Shown here: piece after piece, positions 7,023-15,326 of the stretch
Layout: each line of letters starts with the position of its first letter
Numbering within the stretch: the stretch's first letter is position 1
Assembly: GCA_017934975.1 (NCBI GenBank)
Contig: JAGBIM010000010.1
Span: 1-40,154 of the forward strand
From: Clostridia bacterium
GTDB taxonomy: Bacteria > Bacillota > Clostridia > Oscillospirales > UBA644
DNA: 40,154 nt
Direction: 5' to 3'
Notes under the pieces: model-generated
Told to the model about the DNA's origin: nothing
The model's input: the letters and a program-made list of their open reading frames with translations, nothing else
The model's database searches: none
Made by a program: the position numbers and the translations under genes

Positions 7023-8831
7023 TCAAGATTCGCGTTGATATTTTTCTGCCTGAACGCGAAACATTTTCGCATACTTTCCGTCAAGAGCCATCAATTCCTC
7101 GTGGGTTCCCTGCTCTGCGATTTTGCCCGAATCGAACATATAGATCCGATCTGCGTGGCGGGTGGTGGAAAGGCGATGGGAAATAAAGACCACCGTACGG
7201 GCGTCTGCGTAATCGTACACGGAACGGTTCAAAGCGTATTCCGCATCGGGATCCAATGCAGAAGAAGGTTCATCCAAAATAATCAGATCCGAATTCCGAT
7301 AGAAAGCCCGTGCAAGGGCGACCTTCTGCTGTTCCCCTCCCGATAGCTGGGTTCCGTTTTTGTCAAATTCCCGTGTCAGCAAGGTATCCAATCCATCCTT
7401 AAGGACTTCCGCTTTTTCGTCAAAGGTGCTCTGTCGAAGAGCTTGCCGAACCGACTCCTCCATAGACGGATGGTACACACCGCCTGCCACGTTTTCCGCT
7501 AATGTTGCACCGAAAATCCGATAATCCTGAAATACAGCGCCCATACGGTTGCGCAGACTATCAAAAGTATAGTCCGCCAAGGGCCTTCCGTTATAAAGAA
7601 TCTGCCCTCCGTCGGGATCATACAATCGCATAATCAATTTGGTCAACGTGGTTTTCCCCGCACCGTTGTATCCCACAACGGCAATTTTCTCACCTCGACG
7701 AAAAGAGAAGCTAACCCCAGACAAAACCTCCTTCCTCTCCCCGTCTTTTGCAGGATAAGAAAATGAAACGTCATAAAATTCCAAAGATTCAAAGGCCCCT
7801 GCCTCTTCCGGCCCCTCCCGTAACGTGGGAACGGAATCCAAAAACACAAACATCTTATCCACAAAAATCCCATGCTTGTGAAATTTCGTAATACGGTCGG
7901 AAAAATCCCGCAAAAGCCAGACCATCTTCCAGCAGGCGTTTACCGCCACCGCCAAAGAGCCGAGGCCGATGGTCTTCAAAACGGAGGCCTTATACAACAT
8001 CAGAATCAGCAATCCGCATTCGCCCAAAGCGTAGAGAAAATTGATCATAAACCACACTACGGAGATCTTCCGCTCGTGTTTTCGGATCAGCACCTCGGCC
8101 TGTTCCGAATTTTCCCGGAACTCCTTGTGCAATATGGGCACCACTTGAGAAACCCGCAAATCCTTGGCATAATCGGGAAGAAGGAACAAACGGTTGATAT
8201 AGTCGCTTTTCCGCCACAAGGGGTTCATTTCCTCCCGATAACGCAGGCTGACCCGATTGGCCCAAAAGGACAGGACGATCCGCAAAGCGGAAAGAATGAA
8301 AATCAAAACCGCCATCCAAACGTCCACGCCAAACAAAACCGCCGTCAGGGTCAGCGACGCAACAATTCGGTTGATGATTTTGCCCGTAGCCTCCACGGTA
8401 CCCTCCACGTTGGGAGCAGCCTCATCCATGGCCCAGACAAAATCGTTATAAAACTCCGGATCGTCGTATTTTTCCGGGTCAATCCGAACCGCCTGTCGGA
8501 AGAGCTCTTCATGCAGACAAGTCTGCAATTTCTTGCGGATCCAGGAATTGTAAAGATTCCAATACAGAGTGTGCAGAAGATTGAAGAAAATCAGATAAAT
8601 CCCGTAGGCAACGATAATCTTCGCAACTTGAGAAAAGGGCTCTCCGTTCCCAATCGCATCAAAGAGATATTGGGTATAAATAATCCCCAAAGAATTTGCA
8701 ATTCCCCAAAGAACCCCTTCCAATACCATGCAGATCACATAGGAGGGGGTATACTTCCACACCATAGCGAAGAGGCGTCGGGTGTTTTTCCAAAGAGGGA
8801 TTTTACGGGATTTTTCAGCAGATTTTTTCAC
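7023..8831 (-). CDS. ABC exporter half-transporter (permease fused to ATPase), subunit 2
   Basis: The 602-residue type IV (ABCB/MsbA-like) exporter has an N-terminal six-helix membrane domain (about residues 25-330) and a C-terminal ATPase. Walker A is VGYNGAGKTT with Lys393. The Q-loop lies in AVFQDYRIF, the signature is LSGGEQQK, Walker B is LIILDEPSSALD, and the H-loop is FISHRLS. All catalytic elements look intact. The start is GTG at 8831, with GGAGGTGG upstream and a 4-base GTGA overlap with the preceding gene. Overlap and pairing suggest a heterodimer with the product of 8828-10642. The substrate (peptide, lipid or drug) cannot be told; no peptidase domain or precursor peptide gene is visible. 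Confidence 0.9.
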   Translation of the reverse strand: MKKSAEKSRKIPLWKNTRRLFAMVWKYTPSYVICMVLEGVLWGIANSLGIIYTQYLFDAIGNGEPFSQVAKIIVAYGIYLIFFNLLHTLYWNLYNSWIRKKLQTCLHEELFRQAVRIDPEKYDDPEFYNDFVWAMDEAAPNVEGTVEATGKIINRIVASLTLTAVLFGVDVWMAVLIFILSALRIVLSFWANRVSLRYREEMNPLWRKSDYINRLFLLPDYAKDLRVSQVVPILHKEFRENSEQAEVLIRKHERKISVVWFMINFLYALGECGLLILMLYKASVLKTIGLGSLAVAVNACWKMVWLLRDFSDRITKFHKHGIFVDKMFVFLDSVPTLREGPEEAGAFESLEFYDVSFSYPAKDGERKEVLSGVSFSFRRGEKIAVVGYNGAGKTTLTKLIMRLYDPDGGQILYNGRPLADYTFDSLRNRMGAVFQDYRIFGATLAENVAGGVYHPSMEESVRQALRQSTFDEKAEVLKDGLDTLLTREFDKNGTQLSGGEQQKVALARAFYRNSDLIILDEPSSALDPDAEYALNRSVYDYADARTVVFISHRLSTTRHADRIYMFDSGKIAEQGTHEELMALDGKYAKMFRVQAEKYQRES

Positions 8832-10642
8832 GCTTCCACCTCCCCGTAATTGGCGGCCTGACGACGGAACATCTCCGCGTACCGTCCGTTTTGCGCCATC
8901 AATTCCTCGTGCGTTCCCACCTCGGCCACACGCCCCTGCTCCATCAGATAAATTCGATCGGCAGATACTGCAGAGGAAAGACGGTGCGAAATAAAGATCA
9001 TTCCGCAATCCTTACAGGCATCCGCCATACGCAAATACATTTCGTGCTCCGCCAAAGGATCCAGCGCCCCCGAGGGCTCGTCCAGAATAACGAAACGGTT
9101 CTGTTTGGAATACACGTGAGCAATGGCAAGTTTTTGAGCCTCTCCACCCGAAAGAACCGCTCCGTCCTTATCAAACTCGCGGGTAATTATCGTTTCGGTT
9201 CCTTGCGAAAATTGCGACACTTTTTCCCAAAGCCCCGCTTTTTTAAGGGAATCCTCAACCAATTCCCCGTCCCCTTCACGGCGAAGGCGCAACAAAACGT
9301 TGTCGGCCACGGGAAAGGAAAACAAGTGAAAATCCTGCAAGACCACGGAAAACATATTCCGATATTCCTCTACGGAAAAAGAGGAAATCTCTTTATCCGC
9401 GTAAGTAACGGTACCTTCCCCCTCGTAAAGGCGGAGCAACAGTTTGATCAGCGTGGATTTTCCCGCACCGTTGTGTCCCACGATGGCGATTTTTTCCTTA
9501 GCGCCGAACCGCAGAGAAATATCTCGCAGGGCATAGTCCTCTGCCCCGTCATAGCGAAAACTTACCCCCTGCAAAACCAAATCTCCCGTGGGAGGAATAG
9601 AGTCCTCTCCCCCTTGCAAGGTGGGCTCGTATTCCAAAAAATTCCGCAGATTTTCCGTATAGAGAGCGTGTTCCTGAAATTCCGTCAGAATTCCAACGGA
9701 ACGGGAAAGACTCCAACCAACCGTTTCTACCGCGTTGACCGCAACCAAGCAATCCCCGTATCCCATAGCACCAACTCCCAGAGTACGCCACACGCAATAC
9801 AGCGCCGCACCCAAAGAAACCACCACGTCGTTTAGGATCTTAAGAATATACCAAAAAACGGCAACGGGAACCCCAGACTTGCGCATAATATCACGGGCTC
9901 GCGCGCCCGATTCCCGAAAGCGTCGCAGCATCAACTCCGGCATTTGAGTCAGCCGCATCTCTTTTGCGTAATCCGCCAAATAGAAGGTACGACGGGAATA
10001 ATTCTCCCGGCGCCCTTCCTCCTTCAGTTCCATATTGCGCCGATATTTCGCCTTATTCTCCTTACTTTTCAGCGGAGCGGCAAAAAGAGGCACCAACGCA
10101 AACAGGAGCAAAACGGGATCCAGTGCAACCAAAAAAGCGAAGTTTGCGGTATACGAAACGAGGAACCAGACCAAATCCCCGAAGGTCGTCAAAATTGACC
10201 ATGCGCGACTTGAACATTCATCAATGGCCTTGACAAAAGAATCGTAATATTCGGGATTTTCATACCGCGCAAGTTCAATGCTTGCGGCCTTTTCGTAAAC
10301 CTGAGCCTTCATCCGGCGGGTGATTCGCTCCATACGAACGGGAGAATAAAGCTCGTAATAAAGCCGGGAAATCACGATGTTCACCGTCTGTAACCCGAAC
10401 AAGAGCAGAATTCCGATCAAAATTACGGAAAATTCCTTCCCCTCTTGCAACCCATTAATAGCAAAGCGCAACATATACGTACTGGAAAAGAACTCCACAG
10501 CCGCACCAAAAATCATGGTCAGCGTTAAATAGGGAAGCAGCATCGGCGCCGTCTTCCCAATAATTTTCAGTAAAAACAGATTATTACTCCACACTTTTCG
10601 AAAGGGGAGTTTCTGCTTTTTCTCTTTTCCTCGCTTTTTCAT
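8828..10642 (-). CDS. ABC exporter half-transporter (permease fused to ATPase), subunit 1
   Basis: The 604-residue half-transporter has the same layout as its partner. A basic N terminus (MKKRGKEKKQK) leads into six membrane helices, then an ATPase with Walker A VGHNGAGKST (Lys395), signature LSGGEAQK, Walker B FVILDEPSGALD and H-loop FISHRLS. Both subunits have a full set of ATPase motifs, so a degenerate site is not obvious. ATG 10642 is chosen with GGGAG upstream; the longer TTG start at 10669 would lie on the promoter. It is the first gene of the two-gene operon, driven by the promoter at 10668-10716. Confidence 0.9.
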   Translation of the reverse strand: MKKRGKEKKQKLPFRKVWSNNLFLLKIIGKTAPMLLPYLTLTMIFGAAVEFFSSTYMLRFAINGLQEGKEFSVILIGILLLFGLQTVNIVISRLYYELYSPVRMERITRRMKAQVYEKAASIELARYENPEYYDSFVKAIDECSSRAWSILTTFGDLVWFLVSYTANFAFLVALDPVLLLFALVPLFAAPLKSKENKAKYRRNMELKEEGRRENYSRRTFYLADYAKEMRLTQMPELMLRRFRESGARARDIMRKSGVPVAVFWYILKILNDVVVSLGAALYCVWRTLGVGAMGYGDCLVAVNAVETVGWSLSRSVGILTEFQEHALYTENLRNFLEYEPTLQGGEDSIPPTGDLVLQGVSFRYDGAEDYALRDISLRFGAKEKIAIVGHNGAGKSTLIKLLLRLYEGEGTVTYADKEISSFSVEEYRNMFSVVLQDFHLFSFPVADNVLLRLRREGDGELVEDSLKKAGLWEKVSQFSQGTETIITREFDKDGAVLSGGEAQKLAIAHVYSKQNRFVILDEPSGALDPLAEHEMYLRMADACKDCGMIFISHRLSSAVSADRIYLMEQGRVAEVGTHEELMAQNGRYAEMFRRQAANYGEVEA

Positions 10643-10667
10643 AAAGAGATTTCGCTCCCGTGCAGTC

Positions 10668-10716
10668 AAATTCTATCTTATATTGTACCACATTTTTTCC
10701 CGCTTGTAAAGAGGCA
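10668..10716 (-). promoter_or_regulatory. promoter of the ABC exporter operon, second copy of the 49-bp block
   Basis: On the minus strand, TTTACA (10705-10710), a 17-base spacer and TACAAT (10682-10687). The spacer is identical to that of the rarA promoter, and the surrounding 49 bases differ at only four positions. Promoter-to-start distance is about 40 bases. Confidence 0.82.
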
Positions 10717-10722
10717 GAGCGA

Positions 10723-10770
10723 CAAAAAAAAGCACCCGCCGCGACAAGATTCGTCGCAACGGGTGTTTTT
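10723..10770 (-). terminator. terminator of the membrane protein gene at 10791
   Basis: CACCCG (10733-10738) pairs with CGGGTG (10760-10765), and an inner hairpin GCGAC/GTCGC sits at 10741-10757. Read on the minus strand it ends in a long T run (the A run at 10724-10731). Confidence 0.75.
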
Positions 10771-10790
10771 CTTATCGAACCGTTATTTTC

Positions 10791-11258
10791 TCACATCCGA
10801 GTGTCCTCACACTTTTTTTCACTTTTCTCCAAATATCGAATCATTTTGCCGTGGAGTCTTGCCTGATGCAGAAAATGAATGATTGCAAGATTAAGACAAA
10901 CACCGAAAATCTGCAGGAAATGGAACGAAAAAAAGCACAAAATCACCGTTTCTGCGAGAAAATAGATCTGATACAAAACCGAAACGTGCCGAACCCAAGC
11001 GGGACGCAAAAACAAAAGGATCAAAAAAGGAATCAAGCCCACGAAAAACAACCCCAACAAAATCACCAAGAAATACATTACCCAAGGCGCGGGCTCGGAA
11101 TACGCAAAGAGCAAGATCCAGAAATGCGAAGAAAAACCCAAATACATTCCGTATGACCCGAAGATCCAAAAAAGAATTTCGGCGGAAAACGTAAGAATTG
11201 ACGTGAGTGCTTTCAACCCGATCAAGGACGTTAAAAGAATCTTTCGTGAGGTTTGCAT
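10791..11258 (-). CDS. small membrane protein of unknown function
   Basis: The 155-residue protein has about four hydrophobic segments rich in Phe and Leu (residues 8-35, 38-85, 95-130). Its C terminus is basic/charged and cytoplasmic-type, with HGKMIRYLEKSEKK. No family is recognised. AGGAG lies 8 bases before the ATG at 11258. It follows the lipoprotein gene at 11347-12186 by about 90 bases on the same strand and has its own terminator. The two may be transcribed together from the promoter at 12239-12268. Confidence 0.65.
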   Translation of the reverse strand: MQTSRKILLTSLIGLKALTSILTFSAEILFWIFGSYGMYLGFSSHFWILLFAYSEPAPWVMYFLVILLGLFFVGLIPFLILLFLRPAWVRHVSVLYQIYFLAETVILCFFSFHFLQIFGVCLNLAIIHFLHQARLHGKMIRYLEKSEKKCEDTRM

Positions 11259-11346
11259 CCGGATTCTCCTTTCTTTCTTACGGGACTTTTCTGGTATGGT
11301 AACGCAACGGATTTCGCCCCGTTACCAATCTTTCGGCACGGAAAAA

Positions 11347-12186
11347 TCAAAAATCACAACTCCAGAGGAAGACGAAGGATCGGATCGCTTCTTCCGTCAA
11401 GCTTTCCGGGGTTCCACTCAATCGGGAACAGCTCTCGCCCTTCACCAAATACACCATTCTTGTCGCTTTTTCCTGATAGGATTTAGACTTTTCGTAGACG
11501 GAATCCATAACGTAATAGGAATAATCACCCTGCGAGAAACGGAACCGTGTCCGCTCCACCCGTCCCCGTTCGGGGTCTTGCAAAACAAAGGTCTCCGCTC
11601 CGTCCGCCTCTTTGCGCTCCACGAAGGTCTGTCCGTCCTCCACGGTGAAAAATTGCTCGTATCGGCCTTCCGCATTCCGAACCTTTTCGTCATCACTTGA
11701 AAACGTCGTAATACTGCTTCCGTCACCGCCGTTAAAATACTGATGTCCGGGTATGGTGATCGAATCCGACGAAAGCGAAGTAATCAACAAATCCTGCAAA
11801 TTCACCAATAAATAGCGTTTTTCCGTATTTCGAATCCCAGCGTAATTACGGTAACCAATCGCCGCATCCCCCTCCAGGAGTTCCGTGAAAAGTTCCTCCA
11901 AAGAACCGTAGTGCGGAGGCTCGTAAAGGATACAAATATTTGGATCGTCACCAAAAGGCGGAACGTAAGGCACAAGATACCGTACGTACAAACAATCCTT
12001 TTCTTTCTCCAAAACGTACTCTTTCGTCCGACGGAATTCTCCGTCGGGCAGAGACTTGATTTGGGCATACACCGCAGGAAACTCTCCTTCGTAAGAAGGA
12101 TTTTTCGTCTCATCCGGATCCTGCGAAGCCGCACAACCGCTGAACAGCAAAACTCCGACTAACAAAAACAACAGAATTTTTCTCAT
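11347..12186 (-). CDS. lipoprotein of unknown function
   Basis: The 279-residue product begins MRKILLFLLVGVLLFSGC, a lipoprotein signal with lipobox FSGC, so it should be lipid-anchored outside the cell. The mature region is mixed alpha/beta with many Tyr, Arg and Asp residues. Segments such as EYVLEKEKDCLYVRYLVPYV and a C-terminal IRSFVFLWSCDF show no family I recognise. ATG 12186 is used because AAGGAGG is 7 bases upstream; a TTG two codons earlier is too close to it. A sigma-A promoter lies about 55 bases upstream. Confidence 0.7.
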   Translation of the reverse strand: MRKILLFLLVGVLLFSGCAASQDPDETKNPSYEGEFPAVYAQIKSLPDGEFRRTKEYVLEKEKDCLYVRYLVPYVPPFGDDPNICILYEPPHYGSLEELFTELLEGDAAIGYRNYAGIRNTEKRYLLVNLQDLLITSLSSDSITIPGHQYFNGGDGSSITTFSSDDEKVRNAEGRYEQFFTVEDGQTFVERKEADGAETFVLQDPERGRVERTRFRFSQGDYSYYVMDSVYEKSKSYQEKATRMVYLVKGESCSRLSGTPESLTEEAIRSFVFLWSCDF

Positions 12187-12238
12187 TTTCAAGCCTCCTT
12201 TTCGGAATTTTTTCGGGATGAGCCATTTTTACAGTTAC

Positions 12239-12268
12239 AGTATAACATAAACCGCGAACCTCTGTCAA
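12239..12268 (-). promoter_or_regulatory. sigma-A-type promoter of the lipoprotein gene
   Basis: On the minus strand, TTGACA (12263-12268), an 18-base spacer and TATACT (12239-12244). Confidence 0.7.
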
Positions 12269-12364
12269 TAGACTTTACTTTTTTCGTCAAGTTGCACAAG
12301 GAAAAAACGAGGTATTTGTACAGATTACCGAATCGAAAAAACCGTGAAAAATGAAGGAAATCCC

Positions 12365-12393
12365 TTGACAAACCACGGCCTGCGTGGTACAAT
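12365..12393 (+). promoter_or_regulatory. sigma-A-type promoter with palindromic spacer, upstream of 12419
   Basis: TTGACA (12365-12370), a 17-base spacer and TACAAT (12388-12393). The spacer contains a perfect inverted repeat CCACG-5-CGTGG (12373-12387) that ends directly at the -10, a position suited to a repressor. Confidence 0.75.
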
Positions 12394-12418
12394 AAAACAA
12401 AGCGAAAGGAGGATCGCT

Positions 12419-12709
12419 ATGCTGTTTTCGGAAAAGATGTCCCAAGTGCCCCAGCCCGATCGGGCGGATTTGTGGCGGGAATACCGCACCCTTTGCACCG
12501 CCCTTGCCCTGAACGTGAAACTGCGCAAGGAGGCACGGGAAGCCACGGAAGCGGAACTTTCTCCCCTGCAGGAAGCGGCACGGAAGGCCAACGAACTGTT
12601 GGCACGGCACGGCATGGCCCCTTCCTTTTTCCCAGAAAAATCGGATTTTCTGCATCTTCTGACCGAAGAACTGCAACGGATTATGGAACAACCGTCCAAT
12701 AGAGACTGA
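12419..12709 (+). CDS. small helical protein of unknown function
   Basis: The 96-residue soluble protein is predicted mostly alpha-helical from its composition (long Glu/Ala/Leu/Arg stretches around residues 20-62). It has no signal peptide or membrane segment. AAAGGAGG lies directly upstream of the ATG at 12419. It is the first gene of a three-gene unit with the GH20 hexosaminidase, which starts 13 bases later, and the PHP phosphatase. This suggests co-expression but gives no function. No family recognised. Confidence 0.65.
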   Translation: MLFSEKMSQVPQPDRADLWREYRTLCTALALNVKLRKEAREATEAELSPLQEAARKANELLARHGMAPSFFPEKSDFLHLLTEELQRIMEQPSNRD

Positions 12710-12722
12710 AAGGATTTTTGCC

Positions 12723-14369
12723 ATGATTATTCCGCGAATCAAAGATCAAAAAACGCAGAATCGCACCCTTCGTATGCCCCTCGCCCTCACGGTAAACGCA
12801 GGGGACGATTCCGCCAAGGCTTGCCGCCTGCTGGAACTGTTTTTGCCCCAATGCAAGGCGAAGGTATCGGAGCAGGCCCTTATTATCGGACGAAAAACGG
12901 AGCGGTTTTCCGAGAAGCCCGAAGAATACGCTCTGAACGTTGCACAAGAGGGAATCAAAATTGAATATACGGCCTACGCGGGTCTTCGCAACGCCCTTTC
13001 CACCCTCGCCCTGCTGGCGGCGGTGCAGGACGACGCCCTTCTCCTCCCCGAAACCGAAACGCAGGACGGCCCTGCCTGCTCCCATCGGGGTGTGATGCTG
13101 GACCCTGCCCGAGGGAATCCCCCCTTTGAAGAATTCTGCAACGTGCTGATTTTGGCGGCAAAATGCAAGATGAACCTGGTGCATATCCATCTGGCGGAAA
13201 ACGTAGGTCTGAGCGTGGAAATGGACTGTCTGCCCGCCCATTACCGCCACGAAAATTGCTACACCAAAGAGCAGGTTCGGCAGTTGAACGAGCTTTGCGA
13301 AATTTTGGGGTTGGAAATCATCCCCGAATTCGACATGCCCGCCCACGCCACCAAGCTGATTGAGTTATATCCCAACCTGGCCTGCACGCCTTCCGAGGAC
13401 GTGGTGCCCAGCCATTGGGCCATTTGCACGGGGACGGAAGAAACCTACGCATTATACGAAAAAATCATCGCCGAGGTGCTGGAGCTGTTCCCCAAGGGGA
13501 GGTATTTCCACATGGGCGGCGACGAGTTGGAATTTGCCGACCTTGCCCACAAACGCCCCCACAGTCTCTGCCATTGGACGGTCTGCTCCAAGTGTAAAGA
13601 GTTCCGCAAAAAGCACGGCCTGAAAGACCGCACGGAGCAATATTATTATTTTGCAAACCGCATCAACGAAATCGTGAAACGGCACGGACGGCAGATGATG
13701 ATGTGGAGCGACCAAATAGACTGCACCCGCCCCGCGGGACTTTCCAAGGATATCCTGATGCACTTCTGGCGGATTGCCCACCCCGGCCGAGGCCCCTACG
13801 ACGGCTGCTCCTTCAACGAGCAGTTGAATCTGGGATATACTCTGGTCAATTCCTACTATCCCGAAACCTACACCGACGAAGAACCCTACATTAACGATGA
13901 AAAGATTCGCACCTGGCGCTGGGACGAACGACCGAAATGCACGGACGGGAACAAGAAAAACGTCATCGGCTCGGAGTTGTGTGCCTGGAATTACGGGGAC
14001 CCCGATCCGAAATACGCATTCCACGACCGCGTCTTCCCCGCCGCCCTCGCTCTGATGGGAGACAAGCTTTGGAACGGAGACGAATTGCCCTATAGCGAGG
14101 AATACGATGGGGCTCTGACCCGCACGGTTCTGGGGGCAAGCACCCCCGCGGGGCTGAACGTGTTCCGCGGAATCGGAGCCAAGATCCCGCCCCGCACGGA
14201 AGCGTGGTCTTACCCCGACCGGGTCACCTGCACGGAGGAGGAATTGATCGAACTGGAAAAACAGCTCACCCGCGCCGATTGCTACGCGGCGGGCGACGCC
14301 TTCCGAGCAAAAATTTACGCCAAGTGCATCCGCTATACCATTGAAAACAGAAAGGCAAAGAACTCATGA
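12723..14369 (+). CDS. glycoside hydrolase family 20 beta-N-acetylhexosaminidase
   Basis: The 548-residue enzyme has an N-terminal GH20b-type alpha/beta domain (about 1-115) and a GH20 (beta/alpha)8 barrel. The barrel includes HRGVMLDPARGN, NLVHIHLAE and FDMPAHA. The catalytic Asp-Glu pair is in HMGGDEL (Asp267, Glu268). A late Trp-rich part (SELCAWNYGD, then DKLWNGDE) fits the substrate pocket. It would release terminal GlcNAc or GalNAc by substrate-assisted catalysis. There is no signal peptide, so it probably acts on imported disaccharides or muropeptides in the cytoplasm. The PHP gene overlaps its stop by 4 bases. Confidence 0.9.
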   Translation: MIIPRIKDQKTQNRTLRMPLALTVNAGDDSAKACRLLELFLPQCKAKVSEQALIIGRKTERFSEKPEEYALNVAQEGIKIEYTAYAGLRNALSTLALLAAVQDDALLLPETETQDGPACSHRGVMLDPARGNPPFEEFCNVLILAAKCKMNLVHIHLAENVGLSVEMDCLPAHYRHENCYTKEQVRQLNELCEILGLEIIPEFDMPAHATKLIELYPNLACTPSEDVVPSHWAICTGTEETYALYEKIIAEVLELFPKGRYFHMGGDELEFADLAHKRPHSLCHWTVCSKCKEFRKKHGLKDRTEQYYYFANRINEIVKRHGRQMMMWSDQIDCTRPAGLSKDILMHFWRIAHPGRGPYDGCSFNEQLNLGYTLVNSYYPETYTDEEPYINDEKIRTWRWDERPKCTDGNKKNVIGSELCAWNYGDPDPKYAFHDRVFPAALALMGDKLWNGDELPYSEEYDGALTRTVLGASTPAGLNVFRGIGAKIPPRTEAWSYPDRVTCTEEELIELEKQLTRADCYAAGDAFRAKIYAKCIRYTIENRKAKNS

Positions 14370-15112
14370 TTCAGGATCTACATTCCCACACCTACTATTC
14401 CTTCTGCGGAAGAGACAACCCCGAGGAAACGGTGAAAACCGCCATTGCGGGAGGCATCGAACTGTTCGGCATCACCGACCACGCCCACGGCGTGGGGCAC
14501 GGACGCATGGAGGTCTATCGGGCCGCCGACGCCGTCACCTTCGCCAACTACGATCGCACCCTGCCCCGCTATTTCGACCATATGGACCTGGTGCGGCAGA
14601 AATATAAGGATCAGATCCGCATCCTCTGCGGCATCGAGCTGAACACCCAAGGGGATCATCCCCGTGCCAATCTGCCCCCCAACACGGATATTTCCTTTTT
14701 CGATTACTGTCTGATCGAAAATCTGGATTATGCCGACACCATCACGGGGGGAGACCTGTTCGGATACGCAAAACAGTTCGGGTGTCCCGTCAAGGGGGTG
14801 GCCCACACGGATCTGTTCTCCTTCTGCGCCGCAAAGGGCTACGATCCGATGGATTATTTCAAGCGCATGGCAGAAGAAAACATCTTTTGGGAAATGAACG
14901 TGTCCTTCGACAGCATCCATAAATATTACGAGCATCCCTATATGCTGGAATTTTTCCGAAACGAGGCCCAGCAGGAAATCGTCCGCAAGTCGGGGGTCCG
15001 CCTCAGCGTGGGCTTTGACGGCCATCGGGTGGAGGATTATCTCCCCCAAAGAGTCACCGACTATTGCAAAAAAGTGGAAGCCATGGGCATCAAAATGGCC
15101 TTTGAAGACTGA
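14366..15112 (+). CDS. PHP-domain phosphoesterase (histidinol-phosphatase-like)
   Basis: The 248-residue PHP-domain protein has metal-binding motifs DLHSHTYYSFCG near the N terminus, TDHAHGVGHGR, GIELNTQGD, KGVAHTDLF, and a final SVGFDGHRVEDY. This layout matches the histidinol-phosphate phosphatase (HisK/HisJ) branch of PHP. No other histidine gene is nearby, so the true substrate may be another sugar or amino-alcohol phosphate, perhaps linked to the GH20 gene it overlaps. The start at 14366 overlaps the hexosaminidase stop (ATGA), so translation is probably coupled. A strong hairpin follows. Confidence 0.8.
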   Translation: MIQDLHSHTYYSFCGRDNPEETVKTAIAGGIELFGITDHAHGVGHGRMEVYRAADAVTFANYDRTLPRYFDHMDLVRQKYKDQIRILCGIELNTQGDHPRANLPPNTDISFFDYCLIENLDYADTITGGDLFGYAKQFGCPVKGVAHTDLFSFCAAKGYDPMDYFKRMAEENIFWEMNVSFDSIHKYYEHPYMLEFFRNEAQQEIVRKSGVRLSVGFDGHRVEDYLPQRVTDYCKKVEAMGIKMAFED

Positions 15113-15114
15113 AA

Positions 15115-15148
15115 AAACACCCCGAAGCAGAATTGCTTCGGGGTGTTT
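15115..15148 (+). terminator. terminator of the 12419-15112 unit
   Basis: A perfect 15-bp stem (15115-15129 with 15134-15148) has a GAAT loop. It starts right after the PHP stop. The T run is short (TTT), so efficiency is uncertain. Confidence 0.8.
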
Positions 15149-15163
15149 CGCTCTATGAAACGA

Positions 15164-15213
15164 CAACCCTTCCACCGCTACGCGGTCCCCCTCCCCTTAC
15201 ACAGGGGAGGCTT
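15164..15213. repeat. GC-rich double-hairpin intergenic element, probably a dispersed repeat
   Basis: Two adjoining inverted repeats are seen: ACCGC-TAC-GCGGT (15174-15186) and CCTCCCC-7-GGGGAGG (15190-15210). The block resembles short intergenic repeats I have seen scattered in gut Clostridia genomes. Copy number cannot be tested from this window, which holds one copy. Confidence 0.45.
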
Positions 15214-15255
15214 GATCGGGAGCATCACCATTATTTTTCATCACATGGCATCTGC

Positions 15256-15290
15256 TAAAAAACAAGAAAGCCCCTCTGCGTAAGAGGAGC
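15256..15290 (-). terminator. terminator of the P-loop kinase-like gene
   Basis: GCCCCTCT (15270-15277) pairs with AGAGGAGC (15283-15290) with one G-U pair and a 5-base loop. On the minus strand it is followed by a T-rich tail (15256-15269). Confidence 0.7.
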
Positions 15291-15326
15291 CGGTTTGCAA
15301 AAATAAGACGCGAGGATATAAAAATA

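Noticed and set aside
10642..10669. Longer start (TTG at 10669) for the first ABC exporter.
   Set aside because: It would overlap the promoter block at 10668-10716 and has no ribosome binding site; ATG 10642 has GGGAG upstream.
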